DNA of 61,463 nt from Candidatus Gaiellasilicea maunaloa (GTDB lineage Bacteria; Actinomycetota; Thermoleophilia; Gaiellales; Gaiellaceae), in NCBI GenBank assembly GCA_024330215.1, contig JANDLU010000011.1, positions 1-61,463 on the forward strand, given 5' to 3'. The position numbers were made by a program, and so were the translations under genes. Shown here piece after piece: positions 7,876 to 14,542 of this stretch (the stretch's first letter is position 1; each line of letters starts with the position of its first letter). The notes beneath the pieces are model-generated. The model was given only the letters and a program-made list of their open reading frames with translations, was not told the DNA's origin and searched no databases.

Positions 7876-8733
7876 ATGAGCACCCTCCAGTACAGCGGCC
7901 CCGGCCGCCTCAGCCTGATCCGCCTCGAGCTCGGGAAGCTCTCGGCCTTCCTCCGCCGTGACCTGCTCATCGCCTGGAGCTACCGGCTCGCGTTCGTCTC
8001 CGAGTGGAGCGGGCTCGCGCTCCAGGCGGTCATGTTCTACTTCGTCGGCCGGCTCGTCGACCCGTCCGTGCTGCCAACGTACGGCGGCTCCGAGACGACG
8101 TACATGGAGTTCGCCGCCGTCGGGATCGCGATGACGGCTTTCGTGCAGCTCGCGCTTTCCCGCGTCGGGACGGGACTGCGCGCCGAGCAGGTGCAGGGGA
8201 CGCTCGAGTCGCTGCTGATGACGCCGACCTCGCCGAGCACGATCCAGATCGGAACCGTCTTCTACGACCTCCTCTACATCCCGCTCCGAACCGCGGTCTT
8301 CCTCGTGCTGACTGCCGTCGCGTTCGGTCTGCACTTCGATACCGACGGCTTCCTGCCGGCGCTCACGGTCCTGCTCGCCTTCATCCCGTTCGTCTGGGGT
8401 CTCGGCGTCGCCAACGCCGGGTTCATCCTCACGTTCCGGCGCGGCGGTGGCATCAGCGGCCTCGTGGTCACCGTGCTGACGCTCTTCTCCGGGGCGTTCT
8501 TCCCGCTCGAGCTCTTGCCCGAGTGGGGCCGGGACTCGGCGAGGCTGAATCCGATTGCGATTGCGATCGACGGGATGCGCCAGCCGCTCCTCGGCGGCAG
8601 CGGCTGGAGCGGTGTCGGCGGCGAGCTGCTCGTCCTGCTGCCGCTGTCGGCCCTGTCGCTCGCAGTCGGCCTGCTCGCCTTTCGAGCGGCACTCCGGCGG
8701 GAGAAGCGGCGTGGGTCGCTCGGCCTCTATTGA
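7876..8733 (+). CDS. ABC-2 type transporter permease
   Basis: Membrane subunit of 285 residues with about six hydrophobic segments (around residues 45-60, 75-95, 135-155, 160-185, 195-215, 255-275) and the C-terminal re-entry pattern SGAFFPLELLPEW that is typical of ABC-2 permeases of the drug, polysaccharide and bacteriocin export class. It belongs with the ATPase encoded 4 nt upstream and overlaps the start of the nucleotidyltransferase gene by 23 nt, so the three genes form one operon. This two-gene half-transporter design differs from the fused ATPase-permease usually named LasD/McjD, which leaves its role in lasso export unproved. Confidence 0.85.
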   Translation: MSTLQYSGPGRLSLIRLELGKLSAFLRRDLLIAWSYRLAFVSEWSGLALQAVMFYFVGRLVDPSVLPTYGGSETTYMEFAAVGIAMTAFVQLALSRVGTGLRAEQVQGTLESLLMTPTSPSTIQIGTVFYDLLYIPLRTAVFLVLTAVAFGLHFDTDGFLPALTVLLAFIPFVWGLGVANAGFILTFRRGGGISGLVVTVLTLFSGAFFPLELLPEWGRDSARLNPIAIAIDGMRQPLLGGSGWSGVGGELLVLLPLSALSLAVGLLAFRAALRREKRRGSLGLY

Positions 8734-9802
8734 GTCGTTGGGGGGAGTCGCTCACATCGCCGAGACCCAACCTCAGCCCGACCTCCAGCGCGATGCCGCT
8801 GAGATCTGGCGCGCCGTGGATCGGCTCGTCGACCGCGCGCCGAGCCTCGCCGACCTGCGCAGCCACAAGCTCGAGCTCTTTGCCGTGCGCCGCTGGCGGG
8901 CGCTCGGACGCTTCATCCCGGCGGAGATGCTCGATCGCGAGCGGCGCGCGGCTCTCGGTGCTCTTGCCGCACCCCGGTTGCTCGAGCGCGTGCGGACGGC
9001 GTACGGCGGCGAGATCATCCCGCTAAAGGGGCTGGAGGTCGCGGCGCGGTACCCCGACCCGGCCCTGCGCTCCTTCGGCGACCTCGACCTGCTCGCCGCG
9101 GACGCAGAGGCCGCGCAGGCCGCGTTGCTCGGCGCCGGATTCGTCGAGGTCGGCAACCCCGCGATCTATCTCGGCATCCACCACCTCCGCCCGCTCTGCT
9201 GGCCCGGCCTTCCGCTCGTCGTCGAGATCCATTCGCGACCGAAATGGCCTGGCGGGATCCAGCCGCCACCCTCGACACGCGAGCTCTTCGACGCAGCGGC
9301 CGGCGACCAGGTGAAGACCCTTCCGGCCGCCCAGCACGCGCTACTCCTGGCAGCCCACTCGTGGGCTCATGAGCCTCTGCGCCGGCTGCGGGACATGGTC
9401 GACGTCGCGGTCATGGCGGAGGCAGCCGGCCGCGCGGAGGTCGCCGCACTCGCCCGGGAGTGGCGCATCGAGCGGCTCTGGCGCTCGACGATCGACGCGG
9501 CCGACGCCGTTCTGCTCGGGAACGATCGGCCGTTGGCGCTGCGGCTCTGGGCGCAGAACCTCGAGAAGGCGCGGGAGCGAACCGTGCTCGAGAATCATCT
9601 TCAGCGCTGGGTCAGCGACTTCTGGATCATGCGGTTCGGCGCAGCCGCCGCCCGGGTGCCGACGACGATTGCCCGGGAGCTTCTTCCAAAGGAATCCGAG
9701 GGATGGGGCTCCAAGCTATCGCGCACGACTCGGGCCGTGCGGAATGCCTCTCGCCGGAGGTCTGAGCACAACAACGAGCTCGACCTCCGGCGGCGTCGCT
9801 AG
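8711..9802 (+). CDS. Nucleotidyltransferase family protein (lasso-cluster type)
   Basis: Protein of 363 residues in the NTP_transf_5-like nucleotidyltransferase family. The motif IIPLKGLEVAARYPDPALRSFGDLDLL (quoted blocks: KGLEVA, then RSFGDLDLL, residues 106-129) holds the Lys-Gly and the Asp124/Asp126 metal pair. This family recurs in lasso peptide clusters that also encode an HPr-kinase-like protein, such as the paeninodin type, where a tailoring or self-immunity role has been suggested. The start GTG 8711 has GGGAG 7 nt upstream and overlaps the permease; TTG 8738 is an alternative. The stop overlaps the convergent cyclase gene's stop within a shared CTAG. It probably modifies the peptide or a carrier; direct evidence is absent. 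Confidence 0.78.
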   Translation: MGRSASIESLGGVAHIAETQPQPDLQRDAAEIWRAVDRLVDRAPSLADLRSHKLELFAVRRWRALGRFIPAEMLDRERRAALGALAAPRLLERVRTAYGGEIIPLKGLEVAARYPDPALRSFGDLDLLAADAEAAQAALLGAGFVEVGNPAIYLGIHHLRPLCWPGLPLVVEIHSRPKWPGGIQPPPSTRELFDAAAGDQVKTLPAAQHALLLAAHSWAHEPLRRLRDMVDVAVMAEAAGRAEVAALAREWRIERLWRSTIDAADAVLLGNDRPLALRLWAQNLEKARERTVLENHLQRWVSDFWIMRFGAAAARVPTTIARELLPKESEGWGSKLSRTTRAVRNASRRRSEHNNELDLRRRR

Positions 9803-11589
9803 AGCGAACGGCTTGGTAGGAGCTCGAACACGGGCTCGGCGAGCTCCCAACGCTCGAGTACCTCGCGCGCGAACTCCGGCGCCGCCTGCATGCGCAACCA
9901 GCACTCTGCCACAGCAAGACGCCAGAGCAGCCAAGTCTCACGTCGGCCACGACGTGCAGGAGCGACGGCCCGAAGCCGATCGAAAAGATCGCTGCGGACG
10001 TAGCGGCGGATCTCCGCGCGGTCATCGAGCAATCGCCCGATTGCCGCGTCGTCCTCGACGTGGACGGCGTCGGCAAGCACGTCGTTGAAGAAGCTCTTCT
10101 CCGCGCGGAGCCGGATAGGGTCGGGAAGCAGACCCGTGAGAGCCTCCCGCAGGAGCGGACGGTCGTACTGGCGGTCGAAAGCGAGTTCCGGCGGCAGCGC
10201 CAGCACGGTCTCGACGAGGTCGACATCCTCGAGCAGCGGATGCGATCCGGCGAGCCCAGCGTCTGCGAAGGCGTGACGGAAGAAATCATGCGCGCCGGCG
10301 CGCTCGCGCCCGCGTGTGACGGCATCAGCCAGGTACGCCCACCAGCGAGGGCCCGCGGTCCCCTTCCATGCCCACGGCGAGCGGCCGCCCGCGTGCAGCT
10401 CTGCCGCCTCGTCAGTGAGCCAGCGTGGGGCATATCGCTCAGGCCGCCGCCTGCGCCGCAGTTCGTGCAGCCAGGCCGGGATCGCTCCTTTCAGCGCCAC
10501 TTCTCGGAGGACATGACGGCGGGCAGCCGACTCCTCAGCGTCCTTCGGATCCAGGAGCAGGCGCAGCAGCCGACGGGTCTCGACGAGCCGTCCGCCGCGC
10601 AGGCGGTCGGCGGCGAGGTACGGCGAGAGACCGAAGAGCTCGTCTCCGCCCTGCCCGTCCAGCATCGTCGCCATGCCCTCGCGGCTCGCGAGCCGGAGCA
10701 GGGGCTCGTGGAAGAACAGGTTCGGCGACGCGGGCGGTAGCTTCCAGGAGTCGAGATAGCGAAAGCTGGCCGCGAGGCTCCCGCCGCGCCGAAAGGAGAC
10801 GCCACCGATCGCGAGGCCGAGGACGCGTGCTCGCTCGGCCACCAGCGCGCTCTCGTCGGTGGCAGGATGCGCCGGGAAGACGGCCGAATAGGCGACGAGA
10901 CTCGCGCCGGCGGAGAGGGCAACGGCTGCGACAGCGCTGGAGTCGAGACCGCCGCTGAGCAGGATCCCGCTCGGGCCGCCCCGGGCGCAGCCGCGCTCGG
11001 TCGCCTGCGTCAGGCCTGCGCGCAACTCCATTGTCGCGTCTGCCCTCTTGCTCGCGCGCGACCGGCCGTAGCGGGGAGCCCAGTACGGCATCGGCTCGTG
11101 CGCAGCGGACCCGAGGCCGAGAACGTGTCCCCCGGCAAGCCGCTCGACGCCCGCGAGCAGCGTCTCGCCGGGCTCGCGGTTTCCGTCGACGAGCCAGCGC
11201 ACCAGCACGCGCTCGTCCGGACTCGGGGCTGTGTCGAGAAGCGGCAGCAGGTCACGAACCTCGGGGGCGAAGGCGAGACCCTTCGACGATTGCCTGTAGA
11301 CGACGCTGCCGGCGCCGAGCTGATCGACGGCGATCAGCCCCTCGCGGCCCCCGCTATCCCAGACGAGGAGCGCGAAGGCACCGCGTAGCCGCGAGAGCAT
11401 CGCTCGTCCCCAGCGTCGGTGTGCGGCGGCGACGAGCGCGTGGGGCGCCGTCGACCGAGGAACGTCGAGTGCGTCTGCGAGCTGAAACCGGTTGTCCAGC
11501 GATCCGGCGAGAACGGCGAGGGCGCCGTCGTAGACACCGCCGTCGCGCGTGTCGTAGCTAACTCTCAGGGATGCATCGCGAAACGACAT
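9799..11589 (-). CDS. Lasso peptide cyclase (asparagine synthetase-like C protein)
   Basis: Predicted lasso cyclase: an ATP-dependent macrolactam synthetase that adenylates the Asp9 side chain of the core peptide and joins it to Gly1. The 596-residue product has an N-terminal glutaminase-like domain without the catalytic Cys (it starts MSFRDASLRV) and a C-terminal synthetase domain with PP-loop SGGLDSS (residues 212-218), DGQGGDELFG and a conserved Arg-Glu-Lys region near RAEKSFFNDV. Loss of the N-terminal Cys and location beside precursor, B1 and B2 genes separate it from true asparagine synthetase. ATG 11589 has no clear ribosome site and follows a hairpin (11591-11621), so its expression may be lower than that of the precursors. 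Confidence 0.88.
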   Translation of the reverse strand: MSFRDASLRVSYDTRDGGVYDGALAVLAGSLDNRFQLADALDVPRSTAPHALVAAAHRRWGRAMLSRLRGAFALLVWDSGGREGLIAVDQLGAGSVVYRQSSKGLAFAPEVRDLLPLLDTAPSPDERVLVRWLVDGNREPGETLLAGVERLAGGHVLGLGSAAHEPMPYWAPRYGRSRASKRADATMELRAGLTQATERGCARGGPSGILLSGGLDSSAVAAVALSAGASLVAYSAVFPAHPATDESALVAERARVLGLAIGGVSFRRGGSLAASFRYLDSWKLPPASPNLFFHEPLLRLASREGMATMLDGQGGDELFGLSPYLAADRLRGGRLVETRRLLRLLLDPKDAEESAARRHVLREVALKGAIPAWLHELRRRRRPERYAPRWLTDEAAELHAGGRSPWAWKGTAGPRWWAYLADAVTRGRERAGAHDFFRHAFADAGLAGSHPLLEDVDLVETVLALPPELAFDRQYDRPLLREALTGLLPDPIRLRAEKSFFNDVLADAVHVEDDAAIGRLLDDRAEIRRYVRSDLFDRLRAVAPARRGRRETWLLWRLAVAECWLRMQAAPEFAREVLERWELAEPVFELLPSRSL

Positions 11590-11590
11590 G

Positions 11591-11621
11591 GTGCGCCCGC
11601 CGGCGTAAGCGGCGAACGCAC
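11591..11621 (-). promoter_or_regulatory. Hairpin between precursor 2 and the cyclase gene
   Basis: On the minus strand two 5-bp stems (GTGCG/CGCAC outer, CGCCG/CGGCG inner) are separated by a 2x2 internal loop and close on a 7-nt loop. The dyad lies between the precursor stop and the cyclase ATG, one nucleotide before it. It could attenuate readthrough from precursor to cyclase or protect the precursor mRNA 3' end. Confidence 0.4.
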
Positions 11622-11659
11622 CCGTCAGATGGAAGATCGATCGTCCGAGATGCGAAGTG

Positions 11660-11818
11660 CTACGGCGTGCTCGAGAACGTCAGGTCACTCTTCGGGGTTC
11701 CCGCCGGGAACGCCGCGTCCAGGAAGTCACCGTTCTGCGTCCCGGCGGTCAACTCGACGAGATCGCCATAGTCGACGACGTCAGGCGTCTCGTACTCGAC
11801 TGTCTGTTCGTGCTCCAT
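11660..11818 (-). CDS. Lasso peptide precursor 2
   Basis: A 52-residue precursor, too short for many gene finders. The leader (residues 1-25) has the YxxP element (Y9-E-T-P12) recognised by B1 proteins and ends VELTA, with Thr24 at position -2 of the cleavage site. The core is 27 residues: Gly1, Asp9 in GTQNGDFLD would close a nine-residue macrolactam, and the tail carries AFPAGTP and LTFSS, ending in Thr-Pro. This matches leader rules of actinobacterial lasso precursors. GTAGGAG lies 9 nt before the ATG. A promoter of its own is seen at 11852-11880. Followed by the cyclase gene 70 nt downstream. Core length is slightly longer than most lasso peptides, so C-terminal trimming is possible. Confidence 0.88.
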   Translation of the reverse strand: MEHEQTVEYETPDVVDYGDLVELTAGTQNGDFLDAAFPAGTPKSDLTFSSTP

Positions 11819-11851
11819 CGCCAAATGCTCCTACTGGTGGGTGAAGCCTAG

Positions 11852-11880
11852 AGCTTAGGGGCCTCGCCGCCTATTGACAA
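11852..11880 (-). promoter_or_regulatory. Promoter of lasso precursor 2
   Basis: TTGTCA (11875-11880) and TAAGCT (11852-11857) are separated by exactly 17 nt on the minus strand, upstream of the precursor 2 ribosome site. A small dyad CCGCCT/AGGCGG overlaps the -35 box. Confidence 0.6.
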
Positions 11881-11937
11881 GGCGGAAAAAGGTCGGAGTG
11901 GCAGTCGTCGGGGTCCGTTCTGATCCGAGCTGTGACG

Positions 11938-12096
11938 TCAGTGGTTCGAGAAGGATGGGTGGTGGTCGACTGGCGTCCCTGTGTGGAACGCGGAATCGAG
12001 ACCGTGACCGTTCGCCTGGCCTGCGGTCAACTCGACGAGGTCGCCGTAGTCGACGATCTCCGGACTCTCGTACTCGACTGCCTGCTCGAGCTCCAT
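11938..12096 (-). CDS. Lasso peptide precursor 1, His-rich core
   Basis: A 52-residue precursor whose leader is nearly the same as that of precursor 2: YxxP as Y9-E-S-P12, then VDYGDLVELTA with Thr24 at -2. The 27-residue core begins GQANGHGLD, giving Gly1 and Asp9 for a nine-residue ring. The tail has AFHTGTP and PSFS and ends Asn-His. Five of 27 core residues are His (positions 6, 13, 20, 21, 27), which is unusual. An AGGGGG ribosome site lies 8 nt upstream of ATG. It has its own promoter at 12127-12154 and lies directly after the B2 gene. Leader conservation with core divergence is what a duplicated RiPP precursor shows. Confidence 0.88.
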   Translation of the reverse strand: MELEQAVEYESPEIVDYGDLVELTAGQANGHGLDSAFHTGTPVDHHPSFSNH

Positions 12097-12126
12097 CTGG
12101 CGATCCCCCTAGCTCGTGTACGAAGG

Positions 12127-12154
12127 AGAATACGCTGCTACACGGAATTGGCAA
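12127..12154 (-). promoter_or_regulatory. Promoter of lasso precursor 1
   Basis: TTGCCA (12149-12154) and TATTCT (12127-12132) lie 16 nt apart on the minus strand, between the B2 stop and the precursor 1 ribosome site. The match to the primary sigma consensus is the best seen in the lasso region and gives a leader of roughly 25 nt. Confidence 0.62.
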
Positions 12155-12172
12155 GGACTCAGACGTAAAGAA

Positions 12173-12577
12173 TTACAGCTCGGCGAGCCGTCCGAACTCC
12201 CGACGGTGGGCCGGCAGCAGCGGGACGCCGTCGCGCTCGACCCAGGCATGCGCGCTGAAGCGACCGGCCGGGGAGACGCCGATCACAAGCGTTGATTCAC
12301 GGCCGCGGCGCGCGAGCAGGCGGGTCAGGACGAGCGATTGCATCAGGCAGCGGGAGTCGGCCGGCAACCGCCGGAGGGTGCGCCGGACCGCGCCGGCGAG
12401 GCGCTCGTCGGTCGGGCGAGGCGGCAGGAGTTCTGCCGGCGCAACCGCACGGATCAGCTCCAGCGTCCGCGGCAGGTCCAGGCGGCGGAGAATCCACCTG
12501 ACCCGTACGTACTCTGCGACGATCTCGCCGGCCAAAGCGACCTTGCGCGACAGCGGGAGCGGGCCGGAGTCGATCAC
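12173..12577 (-). CDS. Lasso peptide leader peptidase, B2 protein (transglutaminase-like)
   Basis: Cysteine protease of 134 residues that would cut the leader after the -1 residue of the precursor. The catalytic triad of the family is visible: Cys77 in ADSRCLMQS, His110 in FSAHAWVE and Asp116 in WVERDGV. Length and order match stand-alone B2 proteins of the transglutaminase-like type (Transglut_core3). The GTG start at 12577 overlaps the HPr-kinase-like stop (GTGA), so the true gene is far shorter than the open frame that continues upstream. It needs the separate B1 protein encoded two genes upstream for substrate recognition. Confidence 0.87.
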   Translation of the reverse strand: MIDSGPLPLSRKVALAGEIVAEYVRVRWILRRLDLPRTLELIRAVAPAELLPPRPTDERLAGAVRRTLRRLPADSRCLMQSLVLTRLLARRGRESTLVIGVSPAGRFSAHAWVERDGVPLLPAHRREFGRLAEL

Positions 12578-13569
12578 GCGCCGAGCACCTTCTTCGCGTG
12601 CTCGAGCACGAAGCTCGCAGCCTCGCGCGCCGAGACGGAGGCGGGGATCTCGAGGTCGTAGAGTCGAGCGGATCCGGTGACTCGCTCGCAGATCGCAAGC
12701 TGGTTCAGCAGGCGCTGCCTCGTGCGCAGGTACGTCAGGAAGCTGCTTCCGAGCACGGTCTTCGGCTCCGGTGGAAGCTGCTCGCGCAGGCTCAGCCGGG
12801 CGAAGCGCGAGCTCCGGCTGAGCCGGAAGAGGATCGCGAGCGGCAGCGCCGAGGAGGCCTGCGAGGGCTCGAAGTGGGGCTTGTCGGTCGAGCCGACTCG
12901 ACGCCCGAGACGATCCCGCCCGACCGCCGTCATCGACCGGAGCTCGTGTGCAGAGACGCCGGCCCGCGCTGGCCCCGGATGCGCGAGAGCTCCATCGGGA
13001 CCCGGCTCGAGCGCGAGCACGTCGTCGGTCAGGAAGGTGGCTCCGGCCGCGACCAGATGAGCCGCGAGCGACGATTTTCCCGTTCCGGATGCAGCGGTGA
13101 AGGCGACCGCACGCCCGCCGATTCCGACCGCGCTCGCATGCAGCACCTCGAGGCCCTGGAGCGCCGCCGCGAGCGGGAGGGTCTGCGCGAAGAACAGCCG
13201 CTGCCAGCCGAGCGCCGACCGCCGCGGCAGCGCCGATCGGATCTCCCGCCCGTCGGGCGACACGACATGGCGTCCATGTCGCGGAGCCCAGATGCGGTAC
13301 CCCCGTTCCGGATGACGGTCGATGCTCATGAACAGCCGGCCGTCCGGAAAGCGCAGATCGACGGGATGCTCGACGCCCGTCCTCGGCCAGTCGCGCTCGA
13401 GGTCGACGGCGTCCTGCTCGTGGCACACGGTCAGCCGCGCGGAGGAGCCGGCGCCGCCGCTCAGGGCCGGGATGTCGAACGTCGACCGCACGTCGAGCCC
13501 GAACGCCCGGCCACGGTGAGAAGCGGCCGCCGCCGTCAGACCGGCCGCAGCCTGCTCAGCGACTGCCAT
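12574..13569 (-). CDS. HPr kinase/phosphorylase-like lasso tailoring kinase
   Basis: 331-residue protein with a C-terminal HPrK-like fold: a His in LHASAVG (about residue 144), the P-loop AASGTGKSSL (159-168) and TDDVLAL (181-187). HPrK homologues in lasso clusters, such as PadeK of the paeninodin cluster, phosphorylate the peptide's C-terminal Ser. Here both cores have Ser near but not at the C-terminus (LTFSSTP, PSFSNH), so the phosphorylation site, if any, may differ. No PTS genes are nearby, which argues against a role in carbon catabolite control. The ATG lies within the B1 gene end (14-nt overlap) and its stop overlaps the B2 start, so B1, kinase and B2 are translated as a unit. Confidence 0.82.
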   Translation of the reverse strand: MAVAEQAAAGLTAAAASHRGRAFGLDVRSTFDIPALSGGAGSSARLTVCHEQDAVDLERDWPRTGVEHPVDLRFPDGRLFMSIDRHPERGYRIWAPRHGRHVVSPDGREIRSALPRRSALGWQRLFFAQTLPLAAALQGLEVLHASAVGIGGRAVAFTAASGTGKSSLAAHLVAAGATFLTDDVLALEPGPDGALAHPGPARAGVSAHELRSMTAVGRDRLGRRVGSTDKPHFEPSQASSALPLAILFRLSRSSRFARLSLREQLPPEPKTVLGSSFLTYLRTRQRLLNQLAICERVTGSARLYDLEIPASVSAREAASFVLEHAKKVLGA

Positions 13570-13870
13570 TGAGCGTGACGTCGATCAGGCCACGCTCGTG
13601 GAGCCGGGTGCAGAAGGCGCGGAGATCCTCCTCGACCTCGACCGGCTCCTTCCCGTATCGGCCCGCGAAGGCAGTGAGCGCCTCGGCCACGCTGTCGCAG
13701 CGGTCGAGGAGCTCCAGCATCCCGCCTCCCGTCGCGTTCAGGCCGTGGTAGCGCCCCGTCTCCAGGTTGAGGATCACGGTCTCGGCGGCGAACTCCCGGT
13801 ACACGACATGCGCAGGGATCGACACGTGTGCAGTCGGGATCGAGAAGTCTGCCGGGAGCTTGCGCGTCAT
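13556..13870 (-). CDS. PqqD-like leader-recognition protein (lasso B1)
   Basis: 104-residue protein of the PqqD/RiPP recognition element family. Strand-rich segments VVYREFAAETVILNLETGRYHGLNATGG (blocks ETVILNLETGRYHGLN, then MLELLDRCDSVAEAL) are followed by a winged-helix-like half with VEVEEDLRAFCTRLHERGLI. B1 proteins bind the YxxP leader motif and present the precursor to B2. The ATG at 13870 is used because it lies 7 nt after the LuxR stop; an upstream in-frame ATG at 13909 would overlap that gene. Absence of other pqq genes rules against a PQQ role. Confidence 0.84.
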   Translation of the reverse strand: MTRKLPADFSIPTAHVSIPAHVVYREFAAETVILNLETGRYHGLNATGGGMLELLDRCDSVAEALTAFAGRYGKEPVEVEEDLRAFCTRLHERGLIDVTLNGSR

Positions 13871-13877
13871 CTGAGCG

Positions 13878-14534
13878 TCACGAGTCGCCGAACACGTCGA
13901 GAGCGACATCGGGGTCGGCGATCGAGAGGATGCCGAGCCCGAGTCCGTCGTGGGGATCGAGGATACGCGCGGAGGCCTCGGCTCGGGATCGGACCCCGAG
14001 CTTGCGGAAGCTCGCGGTCAGATGGCTCTTGACCGTCGCCTCGGTGACGTGCAGCTTCGCCGCGACCTCCTGGTTGGAGAACCCGAGCACGACGAGCCCC
14101 AGTACCTGCTTCTCGCGGACGGACAGCGCCGGGGGTGCGAGGTGGGTGCGCCGCGTGCGCGGGAAGACGAGTTGATCCGACAGGACGGCCGCCAGCGCGG
14201 GCGCGAGCGCGATCTCGAGCGTGGACTCGAGCACGAGCCCGTCGGCGCCGGCGGCGAACGCCTCGCGCACATCCGCGGCGCTCGCCGCCGGAACGACCAG
14301 CACGGTTCGCAGGTCCTGCTGGGCGGAATCGCGGAGGCCCGCGAGGGCTGTCAGTCCGTCACGAACGTCGCGACCCGAGACGACCGCGACGTTGGCAGCG
14401 CCGGAGCTCGAGCCAAGTCCTCCGAGGGCGGCCAGGAGACGCCGTCTCTGGATCGCATCCTCGGCCATGACGAACGCCCGCGGCGCGGGGTCGAGAACCT
14501 CGACGATCGGTGCGCGCTGTGGGTTGCCCGACAA
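13878..14534 (-). CDS. LuxR-family response-regulator-like protein with degenerate receiver
   Basis: 218-residue regulator. The C-terminal half has a typical LuxR HTH: LSVREKQVLGLVVLGFSNQE and ATVKSHLTASFRKLG (about residues 137-180). The N-terminal part resembles a receiver but lacks its phosphorylation site: the VVSGRDVRDGL block has Ser53 where the acceptor Asp is expected, and the late Lys is replaced by Glu103 in LVLESTLE. So it is probably not controlled by a histidine kinase. The TTG at 14534, 8 nt after the previous stop and behind an AGGG, gives a full receiver-like fold; ATG 14468 would cut into it. Its position between EPS priming genes and lasso maturation genes makes it a candidate local regulator. 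Confidence 0.75.
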   Translation of the reverse strand: MSGNPQRAPIVEVLDPAPRAFVMAEDAIQRRRLLAALGGLGSSSGAANVAVVSGRDVRDGLTALAGLRDSAQQDLRTVLVVPAASAADVREAFAAGADGLVLESTLEIALAPALAAVLSDQLVFPRTRRTHLAPPALSVREKQVLGLVVLGFSNQEVAAKLHVTEATVKSHLTASFRKLGVRSRAEASARILDPHDGLGLGILSIADPDVALDVFGDS

Positions 14535-14542
14535 GGCAGGCC

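Noticed and set aside
9799-11589. Primary asparagine synthetase
   Set aside because: Catalytic Cys2 of the glutaminase is absent and the locus is lasso; the true AsnB-type enzyme is at 35666-37537.
12574-13569. HPr kinase as carbon catabolite regulator
   Set aside because: No HPr or PTS genes are near, the N-terminal half is unlike HPrK of Firmicutes, and the gene overlaps B1 and B2.
13556-13870. PqqD suggesting PQQ cofactor synthesis
   Set aside because: No pqqA, B, C or E genes are present; neighbours are lasso B2, kinase and precursors, so it is the B1 leader-binding protein.
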